The translations under genes were made by a program, and so were the position numbers. The notes below the pieces were generated by a model that saw only the letters and a list, made by a program, of their open reading frames with translations, was not told the origin of the DNA and ran no database searches. DNA of 64,000 nucleotides from Mactra quadrangularis (Eukaryota; Mollusca; Bivalvia; Venerida; Mactridae), in the NCBI GenBank assembly GCA_025267735.1, contig CM046299.1:31201987-31265986 (forward strand). Reading direction: 5' to 3'. Below are positions 45,940 through 57,247 of the stretch, one piece after another (position 1 is the stretch's first letter; each line of letters begins with the position of its first letter).

Positions 45940-47460
45940 CGCTTGAATATGTTTTAAATATATATTTTTTTTAAAAAACAGTCATAATTTAAAATGGGCG
46001 ATTCTTCCGAAACAAAATCACATTGCAATTAATTTGAAATATAATCAAAGTCAAACAGCAATTCTCCCATAATTGTTGCCATTTTGAAAGTAAAATGTCG
46101 AAAATGAACCAACTGTAAACATTTAATTTTTGACTTAATTGCCAAGTTCAAACCTTTGTGGTCTTGAAACAAAAATATAACGCACACCATTCTAAGTCTA
46201 GGACTGAGAATTTTTTTTAGCAATACCAAAGTGTTTGACAGTTCAATCATGTGGAGAATATCTCGTACAAATTGGTAGTTCACTCCCTTTATTGGGAGTA
46301 GAAATATCGAGATTGGGTTTGTTCCCTTTACATCAAATTTAGAGTTCAATATAATCAATCGCGTGTGGTGTCATAAATCGATAGAGAATCGATAACATAA
46401 GGACCTATGTTATGGTTCATCGCACATAAGCAGGGGATACTTGGAGATAATAAACACTATCAGTAATCATGTTTTATTACGTTATCATTGTGATCTCTTT
46501 CAACCTGAGATAAAATAAAAAACAAGACATGCCGTTTTTTGAAAATTTTAAAAATTTGAAATATCCAATATTATATTGGATATTTCAAATTTTTAAAACA
46601 AGCAGGAAATAATAAAATTATTAATACACATATTTATAAATAGTCATATTAAATATCAGTGATTTGTACTAATACGTACTAATGGGAAAAGCAGTCGAAT
46701 ATTTAGATTGTCGCACAGGAAAATTGATTCATGCTGGTTTTTTTATTCAGTCATATTTTTTTTCCTTTTTGCGGACTCTAGTTACAATACCAAGAGTTTT
46801 AAATATGTCCTGAAGTTCTCTAACGGTCATTTCATCTATTACATTTACTAAGATATTTTTCATGTGCCTCAGATATTTCATTTTGAATTCTAACGCGTTT
46901 AACATGAAAATTGTCATGTTTACCATTTTCCCAGAATTCCAAGCTTCACATGATGTAAAAAACCGTATTATTTTTTTATATTCATTACATGTACCTTAAT
47001 TATAAACGCTGTATAATAACTGTGTGTCACAACAGAGATTTTATGTCTTATAAAATACTTGGTCATAAATAGTTAAACAAATCCTTGTTACTATTCGCGT
47101 AGTCAAGAGATTATATACATTTTACACCATGGCTGTTACTTAACAATGATAATTATATAGGTCTGTGTTAACACCTACTGTGATGGTACCCATCGACCTT
47201 ACAATATACAGCACACAAGATAACATCAGACACAGCTAGCATCTTCCCACTAGATAGTAGTTATACATTTGTTGTCTTAGCATATCATAGATAATTATTA
47301 CCATTTTTAATAATCATATACAAATAGGCACAAATCAATTCTCAAAATATGGCGTGTTATTCATAAGTGTACTTTTAATTTTGGATTCATCCGTCTATAG
47401 GATGGCTCAGTGAAAAAGAGTTTAGATATGCATATTACTCACTACTTTTTATATAGATAA
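45396..47460. other. Intergenic: AC microsatellite, repeat block and palindrome
   Basis: (AC)14 is at 45912-45939. A block at 46040-46195 is nearly the same as 57248-57400. A perfect 25 bp palindrome is listed separately. No gene is supported. Confidence 0.5.
46546..46598. repeat. Perfect 25 bp inverted repeat with 3 bp loop
   Basis: Arms 46546-46570 and 46574-46598 are exact reverse complements (core 'gaaatatccaata'), loop tta. The two sides cannot diverge far without breaking the match, so the structure is recent or prone to self-templated repair. Confidence 0.92.
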
Positions 47461-47464
47461 TTAA

Positions 47465-48284
47465 AGGCCGGACTTCATTTCTTGAAAAAAGCGGGTGGTT
47501 AGCAATTAAGCCGATAAGGAGAGAGGGGGAGGGTTTGACCTAAGTTATCAGAGGTTACCAACGGCTGGAATTTTCTTGATTGTAAACAAAGTTACTACTA
47601 AATTTACTACATGTTTATACAGAGAAAACTCCAACATGTGTTTCTAATCTAAGAATATAAGAGAAGTTAGATATCATATTTGTATTGAACCATCTAGTGT
47701 TGTAAACTACTAAATATTTTTATAGAGTAACAATATTTCATTATCAAATTTTTTTTCAAATACTTCAAGAATTTTGTTTATTTACTACTACAATTACATT
47801 CAAATACAGTAACTGGTCATCCTGGAATTATTACATGATTGATACTAAAATAGGTTATACATGTATATAAATGTAACACTGCACTACAGGAATAATCTAT
47901 GACTCAACAGTTGTGGGAATTTTTATTAGGGTCAGTGAGAAGATATTATTACTGGCTAAGAGTTGGTCGTGAACTCTCTTTCGATTGGCTAAGTGTAGGT
48001 TATGAACCCCTAATCACCTGTCAGTCAAATTTGAATTTTTTAAACTTGTTTATCAATTTTTCTTTTATAAGTACTTTTTTAAGTAACATTATAAAACTGA
48101 AAATTTCAAATAAAGCTGAAAATGTATTTAACTATCAATTAACAAAATTTCATTAAAATCTGACGGGTAAATTTGTCACAGTTCTAGATTTTCTTTCTCT
48201 GGTTTAACACATTCACTGCTCAGAGAGTCAGAGAGAAGTGGCCATTTTCCAGATTCTCTCTCTTTTATAGTTGAAGCCCGGCCT
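47465..48284. mobile_element. 820 bp TTAA-flanked TIR element
   Basis: The ends aggccggacttca and tgaagcccggcct are inverted copies with one mismatch, each flanked by TTAA (47461-47464; 48285-48288). The interior has no ATG-started gene of recognised kind. The flanks are the same type as those of the 41295-45391 element but the termini differ in sequence, so it is a separate family. Confidence 0.7.
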
Positions 48285-48775
48285 TTAAAGAATATTTCTG
48301 AATATATTATTCCATCCCTATTTTTGACAGTTAGACTTTTCTTTTGTTAAATCGACTCTCCAAGTTAAAAGATTCACATATGCATAGCTGTTACCAAATT
48401 GATATATTTAACGTTCAAATTATAACAACACAAGATGCACACGAAAACTGTTAAGTGTATAACAATAGGCATAATTGTTTTTATTGAATTATTTAATTGA
48501 ACTTAAAAGTCAACGAAAACTAGTAAAACATGTTATGAAATCAAACACTCATATCCGAAACTTTTTTTTATTTAAGTCTTATCTATGTACAACATGTATA
48601 TAAAACATAAATATTTAACAAGAATTTAACATTGTCTTAAAATGTGAACTTAAAAATACCATCCGTGAAAATCTATTAACTTGAAGGAATAAACACATTT
48701 TTTAAAATATTGTTTACAATATCAACCACATGTAGTACATGTATATCGTAGTCTTATTGGGGTGAGAACACAGCC

Positions 48776-48809
48776 TCAGAGACATAGATAATATTATCTA
48801 TGTCTCTGA
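48776..48809. repeat. Perfect 34 bp palindrome without loop
   Basis: The half-site tcagagacatagataat is followed directly by its exact reverse complement. Intergenic. Confidence 0.92.
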
Positions 48810-49489
48810 AAGCCGACACAACAAATATCGTTACCTGTAAAGACCCAAGTGCGCATGTACTTAAACGCCCGATTTTCTTCAATTTTCCATTTTCAACGAT
48901 TTTGTAACAAAAATGGAAGCAAGAAGATAATATTTCATTTTAAATTTAAAACTACCATCTTAAAGCTTATTACCCATAGATTGTGCGTATAGGAGGAAAA
49001 AAATTCAAATTTAATGCAAAAGTACGCTAATTTTCGATTGAAAATAGAAAAATTGCATGTTAGCAATATTTTTACTCTATTTTTAATATGACTCATAGTG
49101 GTCAACTTTAAACTCAAATGGAAGCAAGAAGATGTTACTAACTCATTGAAAAATATACCAGATTAAAGAGGATGGACTAAACTTTGTCTCAATAGGAGGA
49201 AAAATATTGACATATTTCAATATATTGTCGAAAATTATGTTAATAATATTTCTTACTCTATATTCTATATGATAAATTTCTCTATCGGTTCAACCAATAT
49301 CGATTTTAACCAACTCAACAAGGGGGACAACTTTCGGTGGATTATCACAATAAGTTGGGTATGTTTAGAAACACGTTGTAAATACACATATGAAAAAAAC
49401 AGTTTCCTTTCATTTTAGCTATATATCAAATGCAACGTTTAACCAAAGTTAAATTTAAGCTAAACTATGCATAAAATTTATTAAATGTT

Positions 49490-51710
49490 TCTGGAATTGA
49501 TTTCATTCCAAAATGTGATTGTCAATTTATAAAATGTTTCTCACTAGTTTTAGTCTGATCGCGTCCTCGAGTTTTAATTCGCCCGGATTTAAAATTACCC
49601 ATTTTACTGCATAATAGTTATTTGGCCTACAGTACACGATCACTAAAAATTGCTATGTCAAACCCCAATCTGATTAAAACCCAATCTACAATTTTACCGC
49701 TCGCATACTCGCTAATGTAGATCTGGCCTTTTCCAAACGAAGGTCACGTTCAGGTGACCTTTTCTCATCATAATATTCATGACGAAATTGTTATGATACG
49801 TAACTTGTTTACATCGTCTACGTCACGAAATTTGAAATGAGCCGCCCAATCGCAGCCTGTGAATATTACCGCGGTTAAATTAGCAAGCAAAACTTGTCTA
49901 AAAATAGAAATTACGAAATCAAAATGTGATTAATAGTGTTTTCGTCTAGATGAAAGCTACGCATTGATTGGTCGACACAAAGTTCATCTCGACGTGACCC
50001 AAGGGAAAAAGTACAGATCCAGTACGACCGTGGTCTACTGGATATGTGTTTACGCAGATTGTGTCAAACCCAAACGAATGGGTTGTTAATAAAATTAGAT
50101 CCCATCGTGATGCTTAATATTTTCCATAACATATGTTCCGTAACGCCGCTTAGCACAGTAATTTTAACACTTGAGGACGCGATCGAATAAAACTAATGCA
50201 TAGTTTAGCTTAAATAAAATATATTACAAAATAAATTTAGCAATACCAAAGTGCTAAATTTATTTTGTAATATATTTTATTTTCATTTAAATACTGCAAT
50301 CACTTAATAGCATATTTACTTGCTCCTTACCCTATGATAAAAGTTATTTAAGTGAGAATATCATTAAATAATAACAAATAGTATGGTATCTATCGGTAGT
50401 TTAGCAAATGTGGTCTTTGAAGAAATTTGATAAGATATTCCATCATATTTTATGTGTTCCGAGATTCCTAGCTGTTTTATTCGGATTTTAAATACCTGTG
50501 GCGTAGGTGCAAGAGACGTTTAAACTTGTCTTTGTGCAACGTCTTTGATGGGCGCTCATGTTGAGATTGGTCATCAGTGATGAAGACATTTTTTTCAAAA
50601 CAATAACTGGAAATTTCAACTGATAACGCACAAGATAAAATGGAACTTTTGAATGATATTAACATCCTCAAATCTTTAGACATACTGATTTCGTAGGTCA
50701 TTGTTTTAATGTGTAAGAATCATTTTTAAGTCGATTCAAACATTGCCAATCTGTTAAATATTCTTTATTGTTGTTATGTCCATGATTTTGCATAAATTGA
50801 TTACACAAATATTTTTGTTATAAATTTAAAACACATAGATCTACAGGTGTGTAAATCTGTAAATCTGTAAATCTCCACGGACGCAACAATTTTCATCATA
50901 TAAGACTGGAAAACGTTCTGTTAGTCTGTTTACGTAGTAAAAGTACTGTGATAATGTGAAATGCATTCAATTTAATTTAGTGATCACGTAAATTGTTATT
51001 AATCCAGTTTATGCTCCGTAACAATCTCTCTATGCTCCGTAACGAAATGAATCAATGAAAGAGACATCAACATTTTTTTTCCACTTAAAGAAATATGTCA
51101 ATTGATGTATTATTAATTGTAAAATTAAAAATATGAAAGTCATCCATCACAAAGATTTCAGATTTATGCTTCATCCTGTACCTGCACTAAAATATGTTTT
51201 TCTTACACACGTACTGTAACTGTTAGTGCTAAGGCCTAATTTTGTTTTTAACATGCATAAACGATCAAAAGATGAATATCAAAAACAATAACAGTCTGTT
51301 TCTCATAAATTATATCATATAGCATGTCAAATACTTGTTTTCAAATTCGTATAAGTAAAATATCTTTAAAATCATACAATTCACTACGCATATATTGTAA
51401 ATAAATACATATTATTAGCAATAGCAAACCTTATATTACTTATTTTTCAAAGCAAATATTAAACATAGAGTTGAAGACACGGCCTTTTTCTATTTATTGA
51501 AGTTTTGCTTAGCAAATTCTTGCCAAAAGGCGTAAGTTTTCAATGTTTCTTTTGTACCACTTTAGCAACAACAATCTAAGTTAACATTTCCAAGTGATTA
51601 TAACAGTAAGTGTTGTTTCACGTTGTGTATATAGTCGTTTATAACCTGGAGACACGTTTTTTTTAAAAAATGGTAACGATTTCTGGAGAATGGCTGCAAA
51701 GAGAACTGAG
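49490..51710. repeat. Dispersed repeat block R1 (partner of 57248-59703)
   Basis: 50243-50905 matches 58553-59170 in the same orientation, and 51345-51706 matches 59346-59703. 49490-50180 matches 58150-58450 in inverted order, sharing 'gttccgtaacgccgcttagc' and 'ctcgaggacgcga'-type motifs. Parts of this block are thus palindromically arranged. No coding frame is shared between the copies. Confidence 0.75.
50212..50282. repeat. Perfect 31 bp inverted repeat
   Basis: Arms 50212-50242 and 50252-50282 are exact reverse complements with the loop ataccaaag. Only the right arm is found in the related block at 58560, so the left arm may have arisen by templated copying. Confidence 0.9.
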
Positions 51711-52483
51711 AAAATAGGACTTTAAACCTTAATCCCAAATGGAATGTCTTAATACAATTAGAATAGCACAATTACTTTGTCCTTTTACATAATTTCCGAA
51801 AATAATATATAACACTTCAGTGTACATTTAACAAAACTTATAAGTATACATGTATATTTGGGCTCATATCTACGTAAATGCGTGTCCGATTTTAGTCAAA
51901 TTTTCAACAAATATAGTTTAAAGATGAAACAACATTATTATGTTTATTTCATTACATAGGACAAAATATATAACAAATAATTACAAAAACATTACAGCGT
52001 GTAAAAAAAGTCAAAGTAACAAATTGAGGATTGCGATCTGCGTGACTTAGTTAATGTGCATCTGCCCTCTCGCGTACAAACCTTCCGCGTAGTTAAGCTA
52101 GACTACAACACCGCGGTGTACACTCAGGCCCGGATTTACCGGGGGGCACAGGGGGCACGTGCCCCCCACCTGGCCCCACAGATATCGACTCTCATACTAA
52201 GAAAAGGGCACACAATCGGCACCATCAAAGCAATATCAACTCGACTTTTAGATTAATTCTAATATGAAATCATTCATCCAAGCTATTAAAAAAGATAATG
52301 ATCTAAATTGATACATTCAAGCATCTCAGGGTACCTAGATCGAGCCTTATCAAGCGTTCAAATCATTGATCTTGCAAGTGTATGGTCCCTCTATACAGAC
52401 ACATAGATACCAATTGCTATGTTTATTTTCTATTTTGCACATACCTCAACAGTATATTTAAGACCGTCACCAGTGAAATTACC
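51711..52483. other. Upstream region of gene B; GC-rich transposon end
   Basis: At 52126-52180 a GC-rich 'caggcccggatttaccgggg' end with complementary G/C tracts looks like the terminus of a hAT-like element. A TATA-like 'tatatttaag' at about 52452 lies ~30 bp before the candidate start codon at 52484. Nothing else is recognised. Confidence 0.35.
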
Positions 52484-52565
52484 ATGGCAACTAGCTTACG
52501 AGGCCTAAATTTGGTTATTGTGCACTCTCTAATCTTAGTTGAAATCATCGGCGTTTTCATAGCAA
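52484..52565 (+). CDS. Candidate first coding exon of gene B (signal peptide)
   Basis: ATG in a good context (taccATGG) opens MATSLRGLNLVIVHSLILVE followed by IIGVFIA, a basic-hydrophobic N-terminus typical of a signal peptide. The exon would end GCAA|gttagc in phase 1, which joins the first EGF exon at 56317 in frame as ...FIA-KNTPCDYD. Against it, the next in-frame codon after the donor is a stop, and the stretch sits amid transposon-derived sequence, so the fit could be chance. No other credible start was found between 31.6 and 56.3 kb. Confidence 0.4.
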
Positions 52566-53592
52566 GTTAGCCAGAGAAAAGACGAGGACAGCTAGTCAAG
52601 TGCGTTTTATATGTCACTACTATGACACTCAAACTTAGTTAATTTCGAAAACATGCACGATCGTCTGATGATTTTTATGGTATTAAAATTCCGAATAACT
52701 TTTAAAAAGTGACCGAGCCTAAACATAAATTAAGTATTTATGGAGGACATTGACGCTTTTCATATCAAGTAATAGACTGAGAAAAGCCGAGTATAGTCAA
52801 ATGAATGTTTGTCATTAAAATAAGTTAATTAAAAGTTAGTTAAAATCGGAAAAGCGAGCGTTTTATGTTGTTTTTGTTTAATGTAGGTAAATGAATTAAA
52901 CTTTCAAGTAACTTTTCACGAGTGACCTACCCTACAACAAGTTTTCTTACGAAAAACAAGACAAAAATTAATCAGTCGTTAAACATTTTTATCATCCAAT
53001 CATAAATTAATAGGCTTGTACGTGTTTCGTTAATTTTTAAATCGTTGCTTTTATTAAATATCATTTTACGTGTTTAAAATACTTGTATTCCTAATGATCT
53101 TTTCCAAAGGAATCGAAAAATGTGATTCTTCGACGGATTTCCACGTTTTGGATAGTCCCAACAACCATTCTTGTAAATTCACTGAAACGTCCGAAAAACT
53201 CTCAACAACGCTAAATTTCAACACAATAAACAAAGCCTCTTATTTAAAAAAACGTATCATAAACTGGCTTTTTTGGATGTTAAATCGGAAAATTTTCTCA
53301 TTGCATTCAGTGATTTTATACAAGTTACAAAGTGTATTTCTCGGTATTTACATGATGAAATTGCTAATTTTTTTGTAAATCAGGATTTTATCCATTCTCG
53401 TTCCTTGAAAACCTCGGGGTACGAGAATGGGATTTAATAAGCCAACAAATTAAATCTAAACGAACAAAACGCCAAAACGGGCACATGCATGAAGGATACC
53501 TCAATTATAGCGCTCAATATTTCCTTGGTAGTGCCCAAAAGTGCTTAAAATGTAATGATAATTTACCAAATTTTAGCTTCATTTTATCCTTT
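52566..53592. other. AT-rich sequence, candidate first intron of gene B
   Basis: No recognised features. A 102-codon frame at 53070 starts only with GTG and has no family resemblance. Confidence 0.35.
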
Positions 53593-53735
53593 CAAAGTGT
53601 GTTCAAAAGTGCTCAGATTTACACCTTTGACATGCAAAAATTCAAAATTTTTCCACATCTTCCGGAGGGGATACCCCTCCCGTACCCACCCCAACCGTAC
53701 TCCCCACTAACGACCCCTCTGTATCAGGCCCCGTG
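53593..53735 (+). repeat. 3' end of a DNA-element-like repeat, copy 1
   Basis: This stretch, with 'aaagtgctcagatttacacc' and then 'ccggaggggatacccctccc' and 'cactaacgacccctctg', is repeated in the same orientation at 53890-53945 plus 55056-55131. The terminus 'atcaggccccg' is an hAT-like GGCC-rich end. Confidence 0.65.
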
Positions 53736-53948
53736 ATCTAACTCACATGAATGCATTTCTTTATTTATGAATATTTATTAAAAGCTAATCAATCACATGA
53801 ATCTGAATTGTTACGAATTGAGTCCATTTTCTACAGTAAGACAATTAACCTAGTTTTAGCTTCATTCAATTTGTTTAAAAGAGCATTTTAAAGTGCTCAG
53901 ATTTGCACCTTTGACATGTTAAAAACTCAAAAAATTCTATACCCTTAT

Positions 53949-55055
53949 CTGTTAAAAATGCCCACATGTTTGCTGATGACACAACCCTATCAGCATTTGG
54001 AAAAAATAAATCAGATGTCAGTTGTTTGCTTCAGACTCAGCTAGAATCATTTGAGACCTGGTGTTCCTTAAATGGAATGGCCCCAAATGCCTCTAAAAGT
54101 AAAACAATGTTTATCACAGCCTCCAACCAGCATGAGAAGTTGGAAAATATTAACATCAAGCCACTTAAACTGAACGATGAACCTTTAGAAAAGGTACCAA
54201 ACCATAAATTATTGGGGGTAGTCATTGACAAAAACTTAAGTTGGAAACTGCAAGTTGAGACAACTCTTAAGAAATGCAATTCTTTATTATATCTCCTCCT
54301 AAGAATAAAACAATTCCTAAATCTGCATACTAGAAAACTGTTTTTCAATGCATACATCCTTCCACATATTGACTACTGTTGCACTATCTGGGGGTCTTGT
54401 AATGAGCAATTAACAAACACAATGGTAAAATTTCAAAAAAGGGCCGCCAGAATAATTCTTAACAAACCTTTTGATGCCCCATCGGAGGAGTTATTCAAAC
54501 AACTAAATTGGATGAAATTTCCGGACCGTGCTAACTATAAAAAGGCTATTATTGTCTACAAATCTCTTAATAACACAAGTCCTGAATATTTAAATAACAG
54601 ATTTGTCTTTAGTAATAATCACCAATTAAGATCAAGTTCTACACAAAAACTGAATGTCCCAAAACCTAGACTTGAATTCTTTAGAAAATCTATAACATAC
54701 TCGGGACCAGTCATTTGGAATGAAATACCCCTAAACATCCGTCTTGCTAACAGCCTTAGCTCATTCAAAAAGCAGTACATTAAATGGAAAATGCAAAAAG
54801 ATTGAAATGTTCTTTGTCCACCTTAAACTCATCTCATGCCTATTGTTCCTTTTTTTCAGGTTACTTAGCTCTTAATTTTGATTTTCTTATGTATATAACA
54901 AGTTTTTCTCAAGTCTAATATGCATTCATCATTATGTAAATATTGTATATACTGTGTAATATGTTTGATAGAGGCCCACATGGAAGATTGGATTTATCCA
55001 AATGTGTAGCCTCTTAAAATAAAGTCTTTATTATTATTATTATTATTATTATTAT
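53949..55055 (+). mobile_element. 5'-truncated non-LTR retrotransposon, RT C-terminal part
   Basis: The insert begins within the reverse transcriptase at HMFADDTTLSAFG, carrying the catalytic (F/Y)ADD motif. A 279-codon uninterrupted frame (53966-54805) follows, with KLLGVVIDKNLSWK, AYILPHIDYCCTIWGS, KRAARII and a C-terminal VPKPRLEFFRKS...GPVIWN. This is the usual C-terminal layout of CR1/Jockey-related LINE ORF2 without RNase H. The 3' UTR ends in an ATT repeat tail. Truncation removed the endonuclease and most of the RT. The frame has no stops, so the copy is fairly young. A short tatacc at both edges may be the target duplication. Confidence 0.9.
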
Positions 55056-55131
55056 ACCGTCCGGAGGGGATACCCCTCCCGAGCCCACCCCCTTTGCCCC
55101 CCACTTACGACCCTTCTGGATCCGGCCCTGT
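55056..55131 (+). repeat. 3' end of the interrupted DNA-element-like repeat, copy 2
   Basis: The sequence continues 53890-53945 exactly where copy 1 does, once the LINE is removed: '...ccggaggggatacccctccc...cttctggatccggccctg'. The repeat itself abuts a Tc1-like transposase fragment. Confidence 0.7.
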
Positions 55132-55268
55132 ACACGGCGGTTCAATGTATTCCATACATGTTCTTTATGTTTTGCTAGAGGTTTCGGAGGTATACACATT
55201 AGCGTGATGTTGTTGTCATGTAGAAATTCTGTCGTCGCTCTTGTTGTGTGGACTAGCGCACCATCCAT
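55131..55268 (-). pseudogene. Tc1-like (DD34E) transposase fragment
   Basis: The minus-strand frame reads MDGALVHTTRATTEFLHDNN, then ITLMCIPPKPLAKHKEHVWN and TLNRRV. This corresponds to the DxAxxH ... SPDLNPIEHxWDxLxRR region of Tc1/mariner transposases, with the second catalytic Asp and the Glu (in KEHVW) retained. One residue is missing between them and the PDLNPI core is altered. The fragment is broken at 55131 by the GC-rich repeat end, so it was the target of that insertion or a neighbour of it. Confidence 0.8.
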
Positions 55269-55374
55269 TTTAACAACCCAATAGCTAATTCTAGCTGTTC
55301 TAACGTTAGCTGGCCCATTTTGTGTTTTTGGATGTGTGGGTCGTAATACTGACCACAGCGATCATGTGCAATTA

Positions 55375-55734
55375 GGGACTTTAGTCAGTTATCTTCCCCT
55401 GATAAAATCTGAAGCAATCCAATTGGTAAATAGGTCCTTGCAGTTGTAATCCTCGGATTTTATCATTGAATTCCTATGAAAGGATAACAAAATATTTTAT
55501 CTAACATATTTCTTGTTAATGAACATATTAACTGAAGTGATAAAATTTAGATAGTACTTTGCTCTAAAATTACTTAGCTTGAATTTCAAACAAATTAGAT
55601 GATTTATAAAAAAGTTATTTAAGATTAATTTTGGCAAATTGACATTAAAAAGTAAGGGTAAAATCCAAGTAATCCAACTTATAGGACCTACCTATTTGAA
55701 GAGTATACAAGGGGAAATAACTGACTAAAGTCCC
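55375..55734. mobile_element. 360 bp MITE, PIF/Harbinger-like
   Basis: Inverted termini of ~26 bp start gggactttagtcagttat (left), and the right end ends ataactgactaaagtccc. Both sides are flanked by TTA (55372-55374; 55735-55737), the 3 bp target duplication typical of PIF/Harbinger. There is no open frame. It lies just upstream of the first EGF exon of gene B. Confidence 0.78.
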
Positions 55735-55737
55735 TTA

Positions 55738-56316
55738 TTTTGATTCGCGCCAGTCACGATTCAGGGGCGGATCCAGGATATCTAAGGGGGGGGTCCTAAC
55801 TTTCGAAGCATAACCACATTATACACATTTTGCAGAATAATGCAACATATTGATAATAAAAACTACATATCCATTAAACCTTTGTTAAGCACCGAGAAAA
55901 AATTGCTTCATGCTACTTAAAAATGACTTACAGTAAAGAAAAACACTAATGTATAGGTACATTTTGGAAATAGGGATGGTCCGGACCCCTGAAATCCCCT
56001 CCCCCCCGCTTCGCTTGTTCTGCCTATGACGATTTTCTTGTGCTTTTCATGAATTTCATAGATTCACGGTTCAACGCACCGCTTAGATTACTATCGAAAA
56101 AAAAGACTACGCATTATTAATTGATATGTAGTCAATAGCAGATGTACAAAATTTCGTTAAAAAATATTGGTTCATAAAAAGTTATACGCAATTGAAACAT
56201 ATATACTTGTAAGTTTTGTTAAGTGTATAATCATGGATTACTCATTAAAATCATTTTAAATTTGAACTATTGAATTTACAATACTCGTATATGGATACTC
56301 ATTATTTTATTTTTAG
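55738..56316. other. Intron or upstream sequence with a GGCGGATCC-type repeat
   Basis: 'caggggcggatccaggatat' (about 55762) and 'ccctcccccccgcttcgct' (about 55995) are opposed ends of another short GC-tipped repeat. The remainder is AT-rich and leads to the acceptor 'ttatttttag'. Confidence 0.45.
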
Positions 56317-56445
56317 AAAACACACCTTGTGACTATGACATTAATCAATGTAAGAGTGGTACTTGTAGACAGACTGAAATACTTAATGGAAGAAATTTCT
56401 TGTGTGCATGTCCTGTGAAGAAAACTGGAACTCTTTGTGATCAAA
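56317..56445 (+). CDS. Gene B exon A: EGF-like domain
   Basis: A 129 bp, phase 1-1 exon (donor CAAA|gtaagc). The domain reads TPCDYDINQCKSGTCRQTE, then FLCACPVKKTGTLCDQ: six cysteines in EGF order with the terminal CxC-x8-C. The NGG before Cys3 is replaced by KSG. It is the first supportable exon of gene B and the same type as 61790-61909 and gene A exon 5. It is an extracellular module by family knowledge; no partner can be inferred. Confidence 0.88.
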
Positions 56446-57057
56446 GTAAGCTGATTTCATCATTATTATAAAAATATTTGTACTCAGTAATTCTGCTTTT
56501 GGAAAGATTTGCTTGTAAGAGACTGCAAAATGTGAGTTTTATTTGTGAAGTTGTGAATGTGTCATTGAAATTAAGCTCGAAACTTTTAAGCATATACTAC
56601 TAACTATTAGTGTTTGATCAATAATCGATATGATATTTTGAAATTGCGATAATAAAGCCTTTGTAGATAAATGTATAAAAGCGTCAAAATTTTCAAGACG
56701 AGCCTTCTATAGTGAGCAGAAACAGGTGCGCTGTCATAATGTGAATGGATAATAAACTATCAATTTGTAATGAATGTTTTTATTTATTTATTATCAATAC
56801 AAATCTTTTTTACCAACTACTTACCAGTTTAATGCAGGATACTAAAGTATAACATTCTTGACAAATATACATCTATTATGAATTTATGACAACAGAAATG
56901 GTATTTATAGTACTGGAGTGAATGCATCGATATATATCGGTGTATCGTCGATATTTATTTCTCGATATATCGATATCGTCGATACATTTTCAGCCTAATC
57001 AATGACAGCTCTAGCTTAATTTGGTATACATGTATTTCATTTGATAAGCTGCTGCAG
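56446..57057. other. Intron sequence, CGATAT-rich tract
   Basis: A tract at 56925-56990 is rich in cgata/tatcg palindromic steps. The rest is AT-rich. Confidence 0.45.
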
Positions 57058-57204
57058 ATTGTCTTGAATGTGAAGACAGGATTGCATGTACTGGTTTTGA
57101 TGATGGTACAACCTTCTGTATATGTAATAGATACAAACATAACTCTAATTACAAAGATTTTAAAACACCTTCTGTGTGTTATTTCCTGAAAAAGAAAAAC
57201 CCAG
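57058..57204 (+). CDS. Gene B exon B: divergent cysteine-rich EGF-like domain
   Basis: A 147 bp, phase 1-1 exon follows 'gctgctgcag' and ends CCCAG|gtgagt, a consensus donor. The cysteines run CLEC-x6-C-x9-C-x-C-x19-C: NCLECEDRIACTGF, TTFCICNRYK, SVCYFLKKKN. The first pair is a CxxC and the last spacing is long, so it is not a standard EGF fold, but the central C-x9-C-x-C is EGF-like. The same length, phase and motif order recur at 63258-63404. Confidence 0.85.
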
Positions 57205-57247
57205 GTGAGTGAATTTCAGGTTTTATGATAAACAAGTAATGTGTAGA

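Noticed and set aside
47899..48156. 85-codon frame inside the TTAA element as a transposase
   Set aside because: No catalytic or DNA-binding pattern and far shorter than any transposase.
53070..53378. 102-codon frame with hydrophobic start as a gene B signal exon
   Set aside because: Begins only at GTG and no phase-compatible donor follows the hydrophobic part.
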